A stretch of DNA of 64,000 bases from Sepioteuthis lessoniana (taxonomy: Eukaryota > Mollusca > Cephalopoda > Myopsida > Loliginidae): assembly GCA_963585895.1 (NCBI GenBank), contig CAUZXS010002430.1:1-64000 (forward strand), written 5' to 3'. Shown here in pieces: positions 23,765-35,525 of the stretch; the first letter of the stretch is position 1, and each line of letters begins with the position of its first letter. The position numbers were made by a program, and so were the translations under genes. Under the pieces are notes generated by a model, which saw only the letters and a program-made list of their open reading frames with translations, ran no database searches and was not told where the DNA came from.

Positions 23765-23885
23765 TACAAAGCTTAGCATAATTGCAGCACAAGGTTGGAA
23801 GTATGAGTCCCCCCAGTGAGAATCGAACTCACTAACAATGGTTTGCTAATCCAGCTTGCTAACCATTAGACCACATGAAGTACAG
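23765..23885 (-). mobile_element. tRNA-type SINE (family 4)
   Basis: On the minus strand, GTGGTCTAATGGTTAGCAAG (box A) and GTGAGTTCGATTCTCAC (a 5-bp T-stem with a perfect box-B loop) are followed by a body ending ACTCATACTTCC. The anticodon arm does not fold cleanly, which favours a SINE over a tRNA gene. Confidence 0.55.
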
Positions 23886-25007
23886 TTTAGTTGTCTAACC
23901 TAAGTAGAAAACACTATAAACTTAATAAAGAAGATGTCTATCTGTACAACAGAAATAATTCAAAGAAGTCTAACTAGTATTAAGATAAATTGTTTAACTA
24001 TGTTTATTTAAAACCTTTTTTTTTTCCAGCTATTTATAGTTAGTCAACACCAAAATAAAACATGCAAAATTCCTTTATATTTTGTCTGAGATAGAAATAA
24101 ATTTAGTCTTTTGAACTCTTAATTTTGGGATCAGTTAAAATGGACTAAGAAAAGTAACTTGAGAAGAACTTCCAGTAAGAGAAAAGATAATGTTTCTAAT
24201 TGTTTCAGACAGCTGGAAATACTATAAATCTAAAATTGATTTTAAAAAAGGATTTTTCCACATGACCTTCATTATCATCAAGAACTTTAGTGAAAGACAC
24301 TTTTTATAAGGAACAAAATTATAACTGTGTACAGACATTTCTCCTTTTTACTGGAGGGTATCATTATGATGTGCATTGAAGATATCAGCAATCTGGGTCT
24401 TCTTTAAGTTTCTAAAGTAAAACAGATATTTTTTTATTCATCTGACTGGAATTGTTGATTTCAATTCTAAATATCAAATTGCCAATCTATGTTATATGAT
24501 AAATTCAGTCATTGAATATATGACTATTAAAGACAGTTTTAAGGTGGAATTCCTGTCTAAACTGAATCAAGAGTTTAACTGGTGAAAATATCAACTAATG
24601 AGGCCAAGTGGAAAAAACAAAAAGTAGAACATGCAGAGAATGAAGCCTTAAGAAGGACATAAAAGTATAAACTAAATTTTTCTCCGGTGTGACTTATGTA
24701 GGTAAAATATATAACAGAAACAGAGAGAAGTTCAGTCATATAACATATGAGTTTTGCACAGAACAAGTGACATCTTTGAAAGTATTAACTGGCTTAATAG
24801 CAAATTGTCAAAAAAAGAAAAAAGGTAACCAGACTCAGCAACAAAAATAATTATGCACCGAGTTTCTCTTTTTAATGTCATGAAACATATACACTATTCC
24901 ATATATTCTTCCCAAAGTTAAATACATTTGTTACATTGTTTTTCAAATCAAGTTTAATACTTCCCCATAAAATTAATAAAATTGTTTAAAAAAATGACCT
25001 CATTTTA

Positions 25008-25034
25008 TACACACACACAAACACACACACACAC
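25008..25034. repeat. (AC)n microsatellite
   Basis: AC dinucleotides with one AA interruption. Confidence 0.9.
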
Positions 25035-25085
25035 TTTTGCTCATAAATTAGTACACGCCTAACAATGAACTCAAAAATATAAATA

Positions 25086-25135
25086 TGTAAGTAAGAAAGT
25101 AAATTTGGCGACCTCAGTCGAGGGTGACCCGAAAG
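25086..25135 (-). mobile_element. SINE fragment (CTTA-tailed family), 3' end only
   Basis: AAGTAAGAAAGTAAATTTGG then CGACCTCAGTCGAGGGTGACCC is the complement of the SINE end seen at 43005-43055. Only about 50 bases of the 3' end remain. Confidence 0.6.
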
Positions 25136-25374
25136 GAAATGATTTGAAATGTTGCATATGTTGGCTATCATTTATGTCTGATCTCCTGTACTGTATCCAT
25201 TTTGATTCTATCAATTTAACATAGATATAAAGGTTAATTAATTGAATAGAAAAAGCGAAAGATTTCCAATTGGTTGTAAATGTAGAATTTAATACACTTA
25301 ATTGAATATATAATTCAGTAAATATATCTATTTTTCATTTTAGACAAACATAAATCTCATGTAGCTTTCAACTG

Positions 25375-25413
25375 CTGTGTGTGTGTATGTGTGTGTGTGT
25401 ATATATATATATA
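25375..25413. repeat. (TG)n(TA)n compound microsatellite
   Basis: TG repeats with one TA interruption pass into TA repeats. Confidence 0.9.
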
Positions 25414-25540
25414 TCTCAAATGTATACCCCACAAGGTATAGTGAATGATAACCGATTATAAAAACAGTAGAAATTTTGCCTTCACTTTTACTTCATAAAC
25501 ATAGACTGGTTGCCTTTCCTGATTAATTACTCATAGTATG

Positions 25541-25541
<1 letters not shown>

Positions 25542-25595
<54 letters not shown>
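25542..25595. repeat. (AT)27 microsatellite
   Basis: Uninterrupted AT dinucleotides of about 54 bases, ten bases before a SINE. Confidence 0.95.
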
Positions 25596-25600
<5 letters not shown>

Positions 25601-25604
25601 GAAG

Positions 25605-25877
25605 AACATTTAGTGTAATGGTTACCATCATAAGAAATGGAATTGGCAACCAGTATTCAAATCCTGGATGAGACTGTGGACTTCATACTAATAACTGTAG
25701 GAAAGACAATCTATATTTTTGTCCCATAGAAGGGCAGATTGGATTTTCTAGCCTTGGTAAGGTAAATCAATCTAGAAGCTTGAAAATTTGGAATTCAAAC
25801 CAGTTGTACTCCACTTGAAAATTGATTGTATTGCACTCAGCTTGTGGCAGGGGGATTGGGTAAATATATATATATAT
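25605..25877 (+). mobile_element. tRNA-derived SINE, AT-tailed family
   Basis: The head TAGTGTAATGGTTACCATCA (box A) and ATTCAAATCC (box B) are followed by a body shared with 46381-46665 and 43140-43408 on the other strand (words GGTAAGGTAAATC, AATTCAAACCAGTTGTACTCCACTT). It ends GGGATTGGGTAAATATATATAT, so the SINE itself carries an (AT)n tail. Confidence 0.65.
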
Positions 25878-25892
25878 GAACACATGTGTAAG

Positions 25893-27170
25893 TATGAAAT
25901 ATGAAAAAGTCAGGAGATATATTTATTTACAGGGTGGAACGATAAAATTGACAACATGATTCCATTTCCGTTTAATGAAAACTGGTTTTCTTTTTTTGTT
26001 GCAGACCATCTACTAGTTGGCCAGTTGTGTACAAATCCCAAGAGCAATAGGAGCCTTCTATCATGTCTGAAAGTGACACAATGTTCAACAAGCGAGATCG
26101 GCGATGTGCTGCTATACAACTCATGCTCTCTACCGATCCAAGTTATGACAACAAGACCATTGCCAGCACCCTCAAAATGCAAATCTGGATTGCCATGAAT
26201 AACAGGGACACGCCCAGGGTGATGAAAACAAAGTTTCCGGCAACGGTTATGGTCTTTGGTGTGGTTTTAAGTGAGGGCCACATCATGCCACCTCACATCT
26301 TTGAAGTTGGCTTGAAAGTCAACATCAAAGTGTACCTGGATGTGCTGAAGAATGTGGTGATCCCCTGGTGCAATCAGGTGGCCGGTGGCAGACCCTGGGT
26401 GTGACAGCAGGCCCACAAGTCCAAAGAGACCCAGGCTTGGTTTCAGAAGGAGTGCTACGACTTAGTACCATTCTCTCACTAAAAGTTTTAAAATAAAGCT
26501 GTAGTGTTGTTTTCTTTAGGACGACAATTTTATCATTCTATCCTGTATAAATGAATAATATGCCAATGTTCAACATTTCGATTTTTTGTTAAACCATCTT
26601 CAGAGTGATGTTATGTCACATACAAAAGTTATTTTCAAAAGAAAAAAAGAGAAAATTCTTACCATTTTATTGATGTTTATAACATTGTTTCAAAATGTAT
26701 GTCATGTCATTAGTGTTCAAAAATATTTTATTTTTTGAATATTTTTCTTTTCATAAAAGAGTAACATTTGCAGTAGATTTTAGAACTTTTTTTTTTCTTT
26801 TTTTTTTTTATAGAAATCTTATAAAAATAAAGAATTTAAAAAAAAATTCTCCATAATGAAATCTAGGTGTGCAGTGTAGAAAATGTTTTAAAGGTTCAAA
26901 AAAAAGTAAAAATTTTTGAAAGAAAAAATTTTTAAACATTAATTACATCACATGTTTTGAAACAGAATGCAATTAATGATAATAGGATATGAAGAATTTT
27001 CTCTTTTTTTTTTTGTTTAATTTTTTTCAATTGAAAATGATATTTAGATGAAAAATAACATCACCCTGAAGATGGTTTAATAGAAAAAAAATTTTAAAAA
27101 TTGGCATATTATTCATAAATAAATAAATACATCTTCAGAATATCTTATTTTTTCATATTTTATATTTATA
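25893..27170. mobile_element. Foldback element split by a mariner
   Basis: Long inverted arms: left 25893-25929 plus 26548-26780, right 26865-27170. Shared words include GAATAATATGCCAAT, TAAACCATCTTCAG, GTGATGTTAT and AGAGAAAATTCTT, present directly on the left and as complements on the right. The left arm is interrupted at TA by a 616-base mariner. Without it the element is about 660 bases with a short A/T-rich centre. No coding potential was seen. It is probably a non-autonomous DNA element with long terminal inverted repeats. Confidence 0.7.
25930..26545 (+). mobile_element. Small mariner with fused, deleted transposase
   Basis: TIRs CAGGGTGGAACGATAAAATTG (25930) and the complement of CAATTTTATCATTCTATCCTG (ending 26545) are flanked by TA on each side. 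The plus-strand frame 26063-26404 (113 codons) starts MSESDTMFNKRDRRCAAIQL, the N-terminal helix-turn-helix. At about residue 50 it jumps in frame to the DDE region (VMVFGVVLSEGHIMPPHIF, then NVVIPWCNQVAGGRPWV). A stop follows, then decayed C-terminal codons. Roughly half the transposase is absent, so the element cannot move itself. It sits inside the left arm of the foldback element at 25893-27170. Confidence 0.85.
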
Positions 27171-27801
27171 TACCACTGAAAATATTTCTATTTTTCTCCA
27201 TTTTATATGTGTGTACATACAAATGCTAGTTTATTTTTTATTACAGACACCTAACAACTACTTAATTTTTTCCTGTTCTTCCAGCTGCCATAAAAATTAA
27301 AGCAATTCAGATATGATTAATCAGCATTTTTAAAACTTTGTACATGAAAATCTTATTTTCAGAATTAAATTGAAGAATAAAATAAACAAAAACAGAATTG
27401 ACATTGATTAAAACTTAACAAATTTTTGTAGGTAAAAAATTTATAGAAAAATTTTGACAGGCAATTCTTGAGATTAATTCTTTTTTAAAATAATGCTTTA
27501 GGGATAATTGTTATGGTATCTCTATGTCATTAAATGAAAATCTTTTGCCAATCAATATTAAAGCTCGAAGCAATTTCTCTATGTCTCTTTCACAATGAGG
27601 CAGAGAGGCACTTCACTTGCCGAGATAAATGGTTGCAAACATTAATTTTCACTAACAAGTTTATGAAACTAATAAAAAGAATATTCTGAAAAAATCTTCC
27701 TATTAATTTAGATAACTTAAAAATCAAGGGTTCCTATGTAACAAAAGCATAGATAATAGAATATTGGACATGAAATATATACAGTTGGTATCCTCATGAT
27801 G

Positions 27802-27805
<4 letters not shown>

Positions 27806-27846
<41 letters not shown>
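27806..27846. repeat. (AC)n microsatellite
   Basis: About 41 bases of uninterrupted AC, abutting the 3' end of a LINE family A fragment. Confidence 0.95.
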
Positions 27847-27849
<3 letters not shown>

Positions 27850-28450
27850 TATAAAGTCGTGCAGCTCGCATGGATTACCTTGACTCACTCTCCATCTGTC
27901 TCTAACATCCATTGTTTCCAGCAGGTTTTCCAAACTACATCCTGTGTCCAGACAAAGCTGTAGTAGATAAATTCTTGCTAGTTAGTGAACACTGACAAAT
28001 CCATGTGAAGGGATCCATAAAAGAAGGTCACTTATGAGTTTGACCTTGCATGTATTGTTTGTCTTACTTGGATGTTTTTTTGAGATATGAGGAAAGTGGC
28101 CACACAGCTGTTGTTTCGTAGGATATTGCTTCTAGGATTTGTCAATATAGCTCAAAGCATGGTTGTGCAGTTCCTGTCTAGCTTTTTCTCAATGCATTTT
28201 GTCAGCATCCACATGGTGCATTCATACAGTAGTACGGACACAACCAATGCTTGGAAGAAATCCCATTCAATTTTATCACATAGATCAGACTTCCATATGA
28301 TCAATAGCCAACTGATAGCACTCTAGGTGCATAGTGATATTACTTTCAATAGATGAGACACTGCTGCCAATATACATGAATTTATGTACTAATTTCAGAG
28401 GACTGCCATCTAGAGTGGAGATGGATCCTTTTTGATTAAAACATATGTAT
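27847..28450 (-). mobile_element. LINE family A, 3' fragment
   Basis: The minus strand encodes a decayed copy of the C-terminal 200 residues of the family A protein: the SSLKLVHKF-type start near 28400, the KLD-N-T segment near 28160, and the RW-RVSQGNPC end near 27880. It matches 34320-34940 throughout. The normal CAT-repeat end is replaced by the AC array. Confidence 0.75.
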
Positions 28451-28641
28451 ACTATTTTTATTTTTTTTTGCTTTTACGAGGAGGCTTTTACGAGATGTCT
28501 CCTGATGTCAGGTCTAAACTACGTAGCAGGGATTGGGTTTGGATAGGAATATTTACAAGAAATGCTATGTCAATTGTATAGACTGCATCCATTATAGTTT
28601 CTGCAGGATATCATCTGCTTCTTGCCTTTTTTAGAGAAAAG

Positions 28642-28686
<45 letters not shown>

Positions 28687-28708
28687 TATACATATATACA
28701 TATACGCA

Positions 28709-28739
<31 letters not shown>

Positions 28740-28790
28740 CATATACATATATATGCATATACATATATACATACATAGATATACATATCA
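28642..28790. repeat. Complex (AT)n array
   Basis: Two long AT runs joined by ATGCATATAC variants. It separates two LINE family A fragments. Confidence 0.95.
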
Positions 28791-29267
28791 TCATCATCAT
28801 GTCACGGCGTTAGCATGGATTTCCCTGACACTCTCTTGCCATTTACCTCTATCATCCATCACTTCTGGCAGGTCCTTTAGATTACATTCAGTGTCTGTAC
28901 AGAGCTCTTGTTGATAGGTTCTAGTTGGTCATCCAACACTTGCATATCTGTGCAAAAGGGTCCATAAGAGAACGTCTATTATGAGTTCGTTCTTACTTCT
29001 ACAGCAGAGTCCTGCATGTCTTGTCCGTATCATTTCGATGGTTTTGGAGATGGGAGGTAGGTGGACGTACACCTGCTGCTTTGTGGGATGTTGCTTCCAG
29101 GAGTTGTTCAGTATGACTCGTAACCTTCTTGTGCAATTTCTATGTGGTGCATCCATATAGTAGATATGATGACCACTGCTTGAAAAGAATTGTTTTTTAT
29201 ATTATCAGAGAGGTTTGACTTCCATATGATTGATACCCTATCGATAACAGTCCATGCTTTTGCTTGT

Positions 29268-29268
<1 letters not shown>
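28786..29268 (-). mobile_element. LINE family A, second 3' fragment
   Basis: It begins with the family's 3' end CATCATCATCATGTCACGGC (minus strand) and reads back through HRNCTRRLRVILNNSWKQHPT (near 29060-29140) and the segment near 29210-29260 equivalent to SIIWKSDL. It breaks off at an AT microsatellite. Confidence 0.75.

Positions 29269-29269
<1 letters not shown>

Positions 29270-29322
<53 letters not shown>
29270..29322. repeat. (AT)26 microsatellite
   Basis: Uninterrupted AT dinucleotides. Confidence 0.95.
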
Positions 29323-29325
<3 letters not shown>

Positions 29326-29364
29326 ACACCCACATACTCATATTTATTTACACAAATACACATA

Positions 29365-29367
<3 letters not shown>

Positions 29368-29413
<46 letters not shown>
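29368..29413. repeat. (AT)n(GT)n microsatellite
   Basis: TA repeats pass into TG repeats, directly before a SINE remnant. Confidence 0.9.
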
Positions 29414-29414
29414 T

Positions 29415-29645
29415 CATTGTTTAGCAGTTCTTGTAACAGGAAATAGACTTAAGATACTAATTTGAAACCCTGGAATTTAGAATAATGCCTTTAAGAAAGG
29501 CATATATGCTTGTATTTTCCTCCAGTTAGGGATAAATAGTAAGGCAGACTTGACCTTCAGTTCTGGTAAGGTAACTTTTGTAGGAGAAATGAAAATGGAA
29601 TTCAAAACTGAAGAGTGTTTTTGAAGTACATGTAGCCCAGTGATG
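29415..29645 (+). mobile_element. Diverged SINE, AT-tailed family
   Basis: Words CCTCCAGTTAGGGATAAATAG, GGTAAGGTAACTTTTGTAGG and GGAATTCAAAACTGAAGAGTG match the body of the copy at 25605-25877 and the complements of 46381-46665. The head is poorly preserved. Confidence 0.45.
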
Positions 29646-30254
29646 CATCATTCTTTAGTTATCAGCTCTTCAAATTGGTTCTACATAAACCTTTAACACT
29701 ATAAACAAGATCACTTGTGTAATCAGTCAATCAGTTGTCCTCTTTAACTGAATTGTTTGGCATTCATATGTTGAGTGTGGTAGGTGAGGCATAAGAAGTT
29801 TGTGTGACAAATATACAAGTATGCTAGGTTTGTATGTAACTATTTGAAATTGATTTTATTTTAATTTAAAAATAAGGCAAATCTATTAATATCTATTTAA
29901 CTGCTTTAAAGTTGGTGAAATTTTTAATTGCCCCTACTTAAAGATTTTATGTTAAAACTTTTTTAATTCTTTTATTTTTACTATTTTGAGTTGGTTTACT
30001 TTTTTAAAAAAATTTTATGAAAAATAAACAATCATTTTCAGCAGCAGTTCATCCCACTGATAGGACAATAATCAAAAAAATTGTATTGATCAGCCACTCA
30101 ATTTCTCAAGGTTTATTTCTGAGGTAAGAAATTTTTCTACTCATGTTTGGAAGCTGAGTGGAGGATGCGAACCAATAATGCAAGTTTTCATGGGAACCAG
30201 TGCCATAATGAAACTGTCATTCAGATATACATGTTTGGCCAGTTTGTAATCCTT

Positions 30255-30257
<3 letters not shown>

Positions 30258-30303
<46 letters not shown>
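30258..30303. repeat. (AT)22 microsatellite
   Basis: Uninterrupted AT dinucleotides. Confidence 0.95.
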
Positions 30304-30308
<5 letters not shown>

Positions 30309-30469
30309 AAATAGTGTGTAATTTCAGAGAAGTTTAAAGTGAATTAACAAGCAAAACCACTTAGGGGAGTTTGCATGTACTTTTGCCTAGATGACAACAA
30401 ATGAACCACATGGTGTTTCACCAGCTATACTGTGCTGACAATGACTCTTTTTTTTTAAAAATATCTTTG

Positions 30470-31480
30470 TAAAAACTCAGCATTTGATTTAACTTTTGTA
30501 ATCAAAATTATATTGCTTGTCTTCATCACGAAGGAAAATCATCTACATATGCAAAAAGTTTTAAAGTCTAATAATATTCAACTTCCATTGATCCCACATT
30601 TCAAGCAACAAGTTCTGTAGCATAAAAAACAGGATCTTGAAGACCTAAAGTGATAAGTCAAGGCTGAAAATACCAGTTCAGAATCATCACAAAAACGCTT
30701 TCAACAAAATTGGCACAAGAATTCAGAAATTTAAAAAAAAATCTTTTGGTTTCAAGAACAATTTCAAAAAGATTGAATGAAGTTGTTTTTTTTTTATCCA
30801 AACAAAGTTCAAAGAAATTGTTGTCCATAAAAAATGTAATAAACTGACTAAAATCTTTGTTATTTTAAGGTAACAATAATACACAAAGTTCTGAATTGTG
30901 CTCTTTAGAGTGACGAGTCACATTTTGAGATGTCTACTGATGCTTTTGAATGTTATCTCCAAAGTTTAGGAGAAAGATTCAATCCAAAATGACTGTTTAC
31001 TAACACAGAATAATGGAGGAGGTGAAATTATGGTACAGAGATGTTTTTTTCTGTATGTGGCATTGACAAGTTAGTACAAGGTAAGAAGTCTATTAAGGCA
31101 AAACAAAAGTACCAAAATATATGACTGAAAATGTTGCCTCCAAGAGTGGACAAGTCATGTAATAAGAAGTCATTTTCAAAAAAAGATAATACTCCAACAC
31201 AAATGGCAAAAACAACAGAATTCTGTCATAGTCAATTACTAATCATCTTAATCCTATTAAAGAAGATATTGGTGTATGTTAAGGATAAAATGGTGGAATG
31301 ACAATTTGGAAACACTAACCAGAAATGGGGAAATGAATGAAACAAAATTTATGTGATACACTGGAAATAACTATTAGGTAGATATCTCCTAAATGACTCA
31401 GTTATCTGAAGAAAAATAAAGGACAAGCTATATCCATATTCTGCTGACAAATATTGCATGGACTGTTTGTATAACATGAT
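30470..31480 (+). mobile_element. Tc1-like transposase remnant
   Basis: Plus-strand pieces in order: SDESHFEMSTDAFE near 30910-30950 (first catalytic aspartate region, family W-S-D-E-x-x-F), GERFNPK near 30970-30990, the second-strand region around 31030-31130, a decayed FQ-DN-P segment near 31165-31200, and NHLNPIKEDIGV near 31240-31275 (family PDLNPIExxW). Multiple stops and frameshifts. No clear terminal repeats were found. Confidence 0.6.
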
Positions 31481-31639
31481 TGTATACTTTATCTTCATTT
31501 ATTAGTACAAAAGAATAATAGAAAAAAAAATTTTAAGTTTGCCTATAACCAAAAAATTTATAATTTACTAAAAAATGAAACTATGTTTATTAGTTATGAG
31601 TTTATTATTTTATTTCTAGTTTATGATTCATTAATAAAC

Positions 31640-33312
31640 TGTGGACTGTTTCCCGAGGAATGCCACAAGGAGACCAGAGGAATGGAGAGCAACTATACAT
31701 TGATCAATGCATCCTCAAGGAGATAAAAACAAATGGGAAAATCTAGTTATGGCATAGATTGAGTACAAAAGTCATAAAGTTGATCAAAAATACCATGGAA
31801 AACTGGAGAGTCGAACTGTTGGCAAGAGTAAAAAGCTTAACAATTGTACATGGATGACTTCAAACTGTTTGCCAAAATCGAAAAAGAATTAGAAACCCTA
31901 ATACAGGCAGTGAGGAGAAACAGTCAAGATATATGGATGGAATCTGGCATAGAAAAATGTGCCATGCTAATAATGAAAAGCGGAAAACAACAAATGGCGG
32001 AAGGAATAAAACTATCAAATCAAGAAATAATCAGAACACTTAGAGAAAAGGAAATTTACATACACTTGGGAATATTGGAAGTGGACACTATCAACATGTA
32101 AAGATGAAAGAAATAACGTCAGGAGAATGGAGAAAACAAATCAAAACCAAACTACATAGCAGAAATCTCATCAAAAGAATAACTACCTGGTTAGTCCCCC
32201 TTGCAAGTTACTCAGGACTATTCTTCAAGTGGAAGAGAGAAAAACTTTAAAAAATGGATAGGCAAACAAGAAAACTCATGACAATGCATAAGGCCTTAAA
32301 TCCCAGGGATGACATTGACAGATTGTATGTGTCAAGAAAAGAAGGAGGATGAGAACTTACCAACATTCAAAAGAGCAATCGATACAGTGACTAGAAAACC
32401 ACATAAAAAAGCACAGAGGAAGACTGATTACAACCATCAGAAACAATACAAGCATAAACAGAGCAAAATAACCATAAAACAAAATTGGGATGAAAAACAA
32501 CAGTACAGACATTTCAAGTGACAAACAAGCAAAATCTCATATGAAAAAACTTGGACATGGCTAAGAAAGGGAAACTTTTAGAGAGAAACTGAATCTCTTC
32601 TGATAGTAGCACAGAATAATGTCATAAGGACTAATTATGTCAAAGCAAGAATAGATACGATGCAACAAAATAACAGATGTAGATTATGTGATGAAAGAGA
32701 TGAAACGATCAATTACATAATAAGCGAATGCAGTAAGTTAGCACAAAGAGAGTATAAGACCTGAGACAATGAGGTGAGGAAGATGATCCATTGCAAGAAG
32801 TTTAAATTTGACTATAATGAACAAATAATATATGCATATCAGAATCTGTCCTAGAAAATGAGACATACAAAATTCACTGTGATTTCAAGATACAAACAGA
32901 TCACCTAATCTCAGCAAGACAAACAGACCTACTGTGAGTCAACGAAAAAAGACAACTTGCCAAACAGTGGACTTTGCCATTCTGACTGACCACAGGGGAA
33001 AACTGAAGGAAAACAAAAAGAGAGATAAGTACCTAGACCTTGCTAGAGGACTAAAAAAACTATGAAACATGAAAGTGACAGTGATACCAATTGTAACTGG
33101 CATGCTTGGTACAGTTAACCAAAGTATTGGTACAGGAAGTGGAGGACTTGGAAATAAGACGACGAGTGGAGACCATCCAAACTACAGCATTGTTGTGATC
33201 AGCCAGAATACTAAGAAGAGTCCTGGAGACTTGAAGAGACTTGTTGTCACTGAGACTTCAGTGGAAAATCATCAGCTAATGCTGGAGTGAAAAGCTTTCA
33301 AAAGAGTAAAAT
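31640..33312 (+). mobile_element. LINE family B, copy 1
   Basis: It carries the C-terminal half of a reverse transcriptase with the catalytic YMDDFKLFAK box (about 31840-31870). Then come IRTLREKEIYIHLGI, the RLYVSRKEGG segment (about 32320-32350), the cysteine/histidine knuckle CRLCDERDETINYIISEC (about 32678-32732) and the end region TVIPI-TG-LGTV (about 33072-33120). It ends at an AATAATAATAAAT tail. It is 5' truncated, with several frameshifts. A non-LTR retrotransposon of another clade than family A, shown by the different RT and added zinc knuckle. Confidence 0.8.
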
Positions 33313-35520
33313 AATAATAAATACAGGCAATGAAGATATACAGTCAGGATATAGGTATGAAATCTGGCATAGAAACATATGCCATGCAAATAATGAGAAG
33401 TGACAAATGACCTACCAGATCAAGAAATAATCAGAATGCTCAGAGAAAAAGAAACTTATAAATACTTAGAAATTTTGGAAGAAAACATCATCAAACAAGT
33501 AGAAAAGAAAGAAAAATTTTTAAAAAGAATACCTTAGGAGAATGAAAACTACTCAAAACCAAACTATGTAGCATCAAAGGAATAAACACCTGGGCTGTAA
33601 GATACTTGGGACCATTCTTAATGAGGTCAAGGGAAGAACTTTAACAAATGAACCCGAGAACAAGAAATCTAATGATGATACACATAAGGCCTTACATCCC
33701 AGAGATGATAGACAGGCTGTTTATGTCAAGAAAAGAAGGAAGAAGAGGACTCAACAGCACCGAAGATAGCATTGATATATTGATAAGACAACTTGAAGAC
33801 TACATAAACAAGAACAAAAAGGTTAATTACAGTGAACACAAACAACACAAGGATCAACAAAACAACAATAACTAGAAAACAAAAATGGTAAGAAAAGCAA
33901 TTGTATGAATATTTCAAGCAACAAACAAGCAAATTCTCATACAAGAAAACTTGGTCATGGCTAAGAAAGGGAAACCTTAAGAGAGAAACTGAATCTTTTC
34001 TGAAAGCAGCACAAAACAATGCCATAAGAACAAACTACATTAAAGAAAAAATAGATAAGGTGCAACAAGATAGCATGAGTAGGGTTATGTTGAGATAGAT
34101 ATGAAATAATCAATCATACCACAAATTAGCACAAAGAAGACTCTAAGACTAGAACACAACTGGGTGGGGGAAGGTGATCCACTGGGAATTGTACAAGAAA
34201 TTGAAATTTGAGCATACAAACAAGTGGTACATGCACAACGTGGAATCCATCCTAGAGAATGAAATACACAAACTTCTCTGGGATTTTGGGAAAGAAATCA
34301 TCATCATCATGTCGTGCCGCCAGCACGGATATCCCTGACCCTCTCTCGCCACTTCTCCCTATCATCCATCGCCTCCGGCAGGTCTTCAGGGTTACATCCT
34401 GTGTCCTCACATAGATGCTGTATGTAAGTTCGAGCTGGTCGTCCTGCTTTTGCACAGCCATATGTGGGGGTCCATAGGAGTACATCACTTATGAGCTCGT
34501 CCTTGCTTCTCCAACAGTGTCCTGCGTGTCTGGTTTGTCTAACTTGTATAGTTTTCATGATGGGAGGCAAGTGACCGTATAGTTGGTGTCTCGTGGGGTG
34601 TTGTCGCCAGGACTTGTTCAATATTGCTCTCAACATTCTTGTGTAGTTGCCGTCTAGTTTCTTCTCCAGCCGTTTAGTTAGCGTCCATGTAGTGCATCCA
34701 TATAGCAGTATCGATACAACCGCTGCCTGGAAAAAACTGTGTTTCATTTTATCGGTCAGGTCTGATTTCCATATGATCGAGAGCCTATCGATAGCCGTCC
34801 ATGCTTTCGTCAGTCGTGTGTCGATATCGTTTTCGATTGATGAGACACTACTTCCTAGGTAGGTGAATTTGTCTACTAGTTTCAGAGAGGCTCCGTCTAG
34901 TGTGGTAATGTTGCCCGTTTGGTTGAAATACATATATTCAGTTTTGTGTGCATTGACATGGAGGCCAATGCCTGCTGCGGCTCGTTCCAAATTATGCAGT
35001 AGTGTCTCTGCTTGATTAGGCGTATTCGCCAGTATTGCCAAGTCATCAGCGTAGTCGGCGTCTGCGATTGTTTTTGTGGGGTACCTTTTGCTTCTTTTCT
35101 TAGTCAGCTCGAAGCCATTACCCAATGATAGTCAATAAAAAAAGAGAACTTGTCAAATAGAGAACTTAACCATCCCAGCAGACCACAGAGTAAAATCAAA
35201 AGAAAGTGAAAAAAGATATACATATCAAGACTTTGCAAGAGAACTAAAAAAAAAAATTAAAAAAACACTATGGAACATGATGGTGATACCAATTGTAATT
35301 GGAGCTTTGGAACAATCTCCTAAGGACTGGTAAAGGGACTAGAAGATTTAGAAATCAGAGAACAAGTAGAGACCATTCAGACTACAGCATTACTAAGAAT
35401 GGCCAGAATATTGAGTAGAGTCCTGGAAACTTGAGGAAACTTGCTATTACCTGGGCTCCAATGAGACATTATTAGCTGACACTGATGTGAAAAATGCCCA
35501 AAGGAGTACAATAATTGGAT
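33313..35520 (+). mobile_element. LINE family B, copy 2, interrupted
   Basis: It starts abruptly inside the RT region right after the AAT tail of copy 1 (compare ATACAGGCAATGAAG with 31901) and follows family B to about 34295 (…LLWDFG). It resumes at about 35128 (…IVNKKRELV) and ends near 35515 (AGTACAATAATTGG). The gap is a minus-strand LINE family A insertion. About 14 codons expected at the junction are missing, pointing to a target-site deletion. Confidence 0.75.
34296..35120 (-). mobile_element. LINE family A, best-preserved frame, inserted
   Basis: An intact minus-strand frame (34307-35125, 272 codons) covers the RT catalytic box ADYADDLAILAN, then GIGLHVNAHKTEYMYFN, LVDKFTYLGSSVSS, LLYGCTTWTLTKRLEKKLD and the C-terminus RERVRDIRAGGTT. 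It ends in an (ATG)4 tail at 34296-34309. The upstream RT motifs and endonuclease are missing (5' truncation). Its uninterrupted frame and higher GC suggest it is the youngest LINE copy here. The starting methionine is incidental. Confidence 0.85.
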
Positions 35521-35525
35521 GCAGC

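Noticed and set aside
23765-23885. Functional tRNA gene
   Set aside because: The T-arm is perfect but the anticodon and acceptor stems do not fold, and related copies with the same body occur elsewhere, so it is a SINE head.
28622-28813. Frames of repeating Ile-Tyr
   Set aside because: Translation of AT microsatellites; the same applies to frames over 29264-29446 and 50364-50549.
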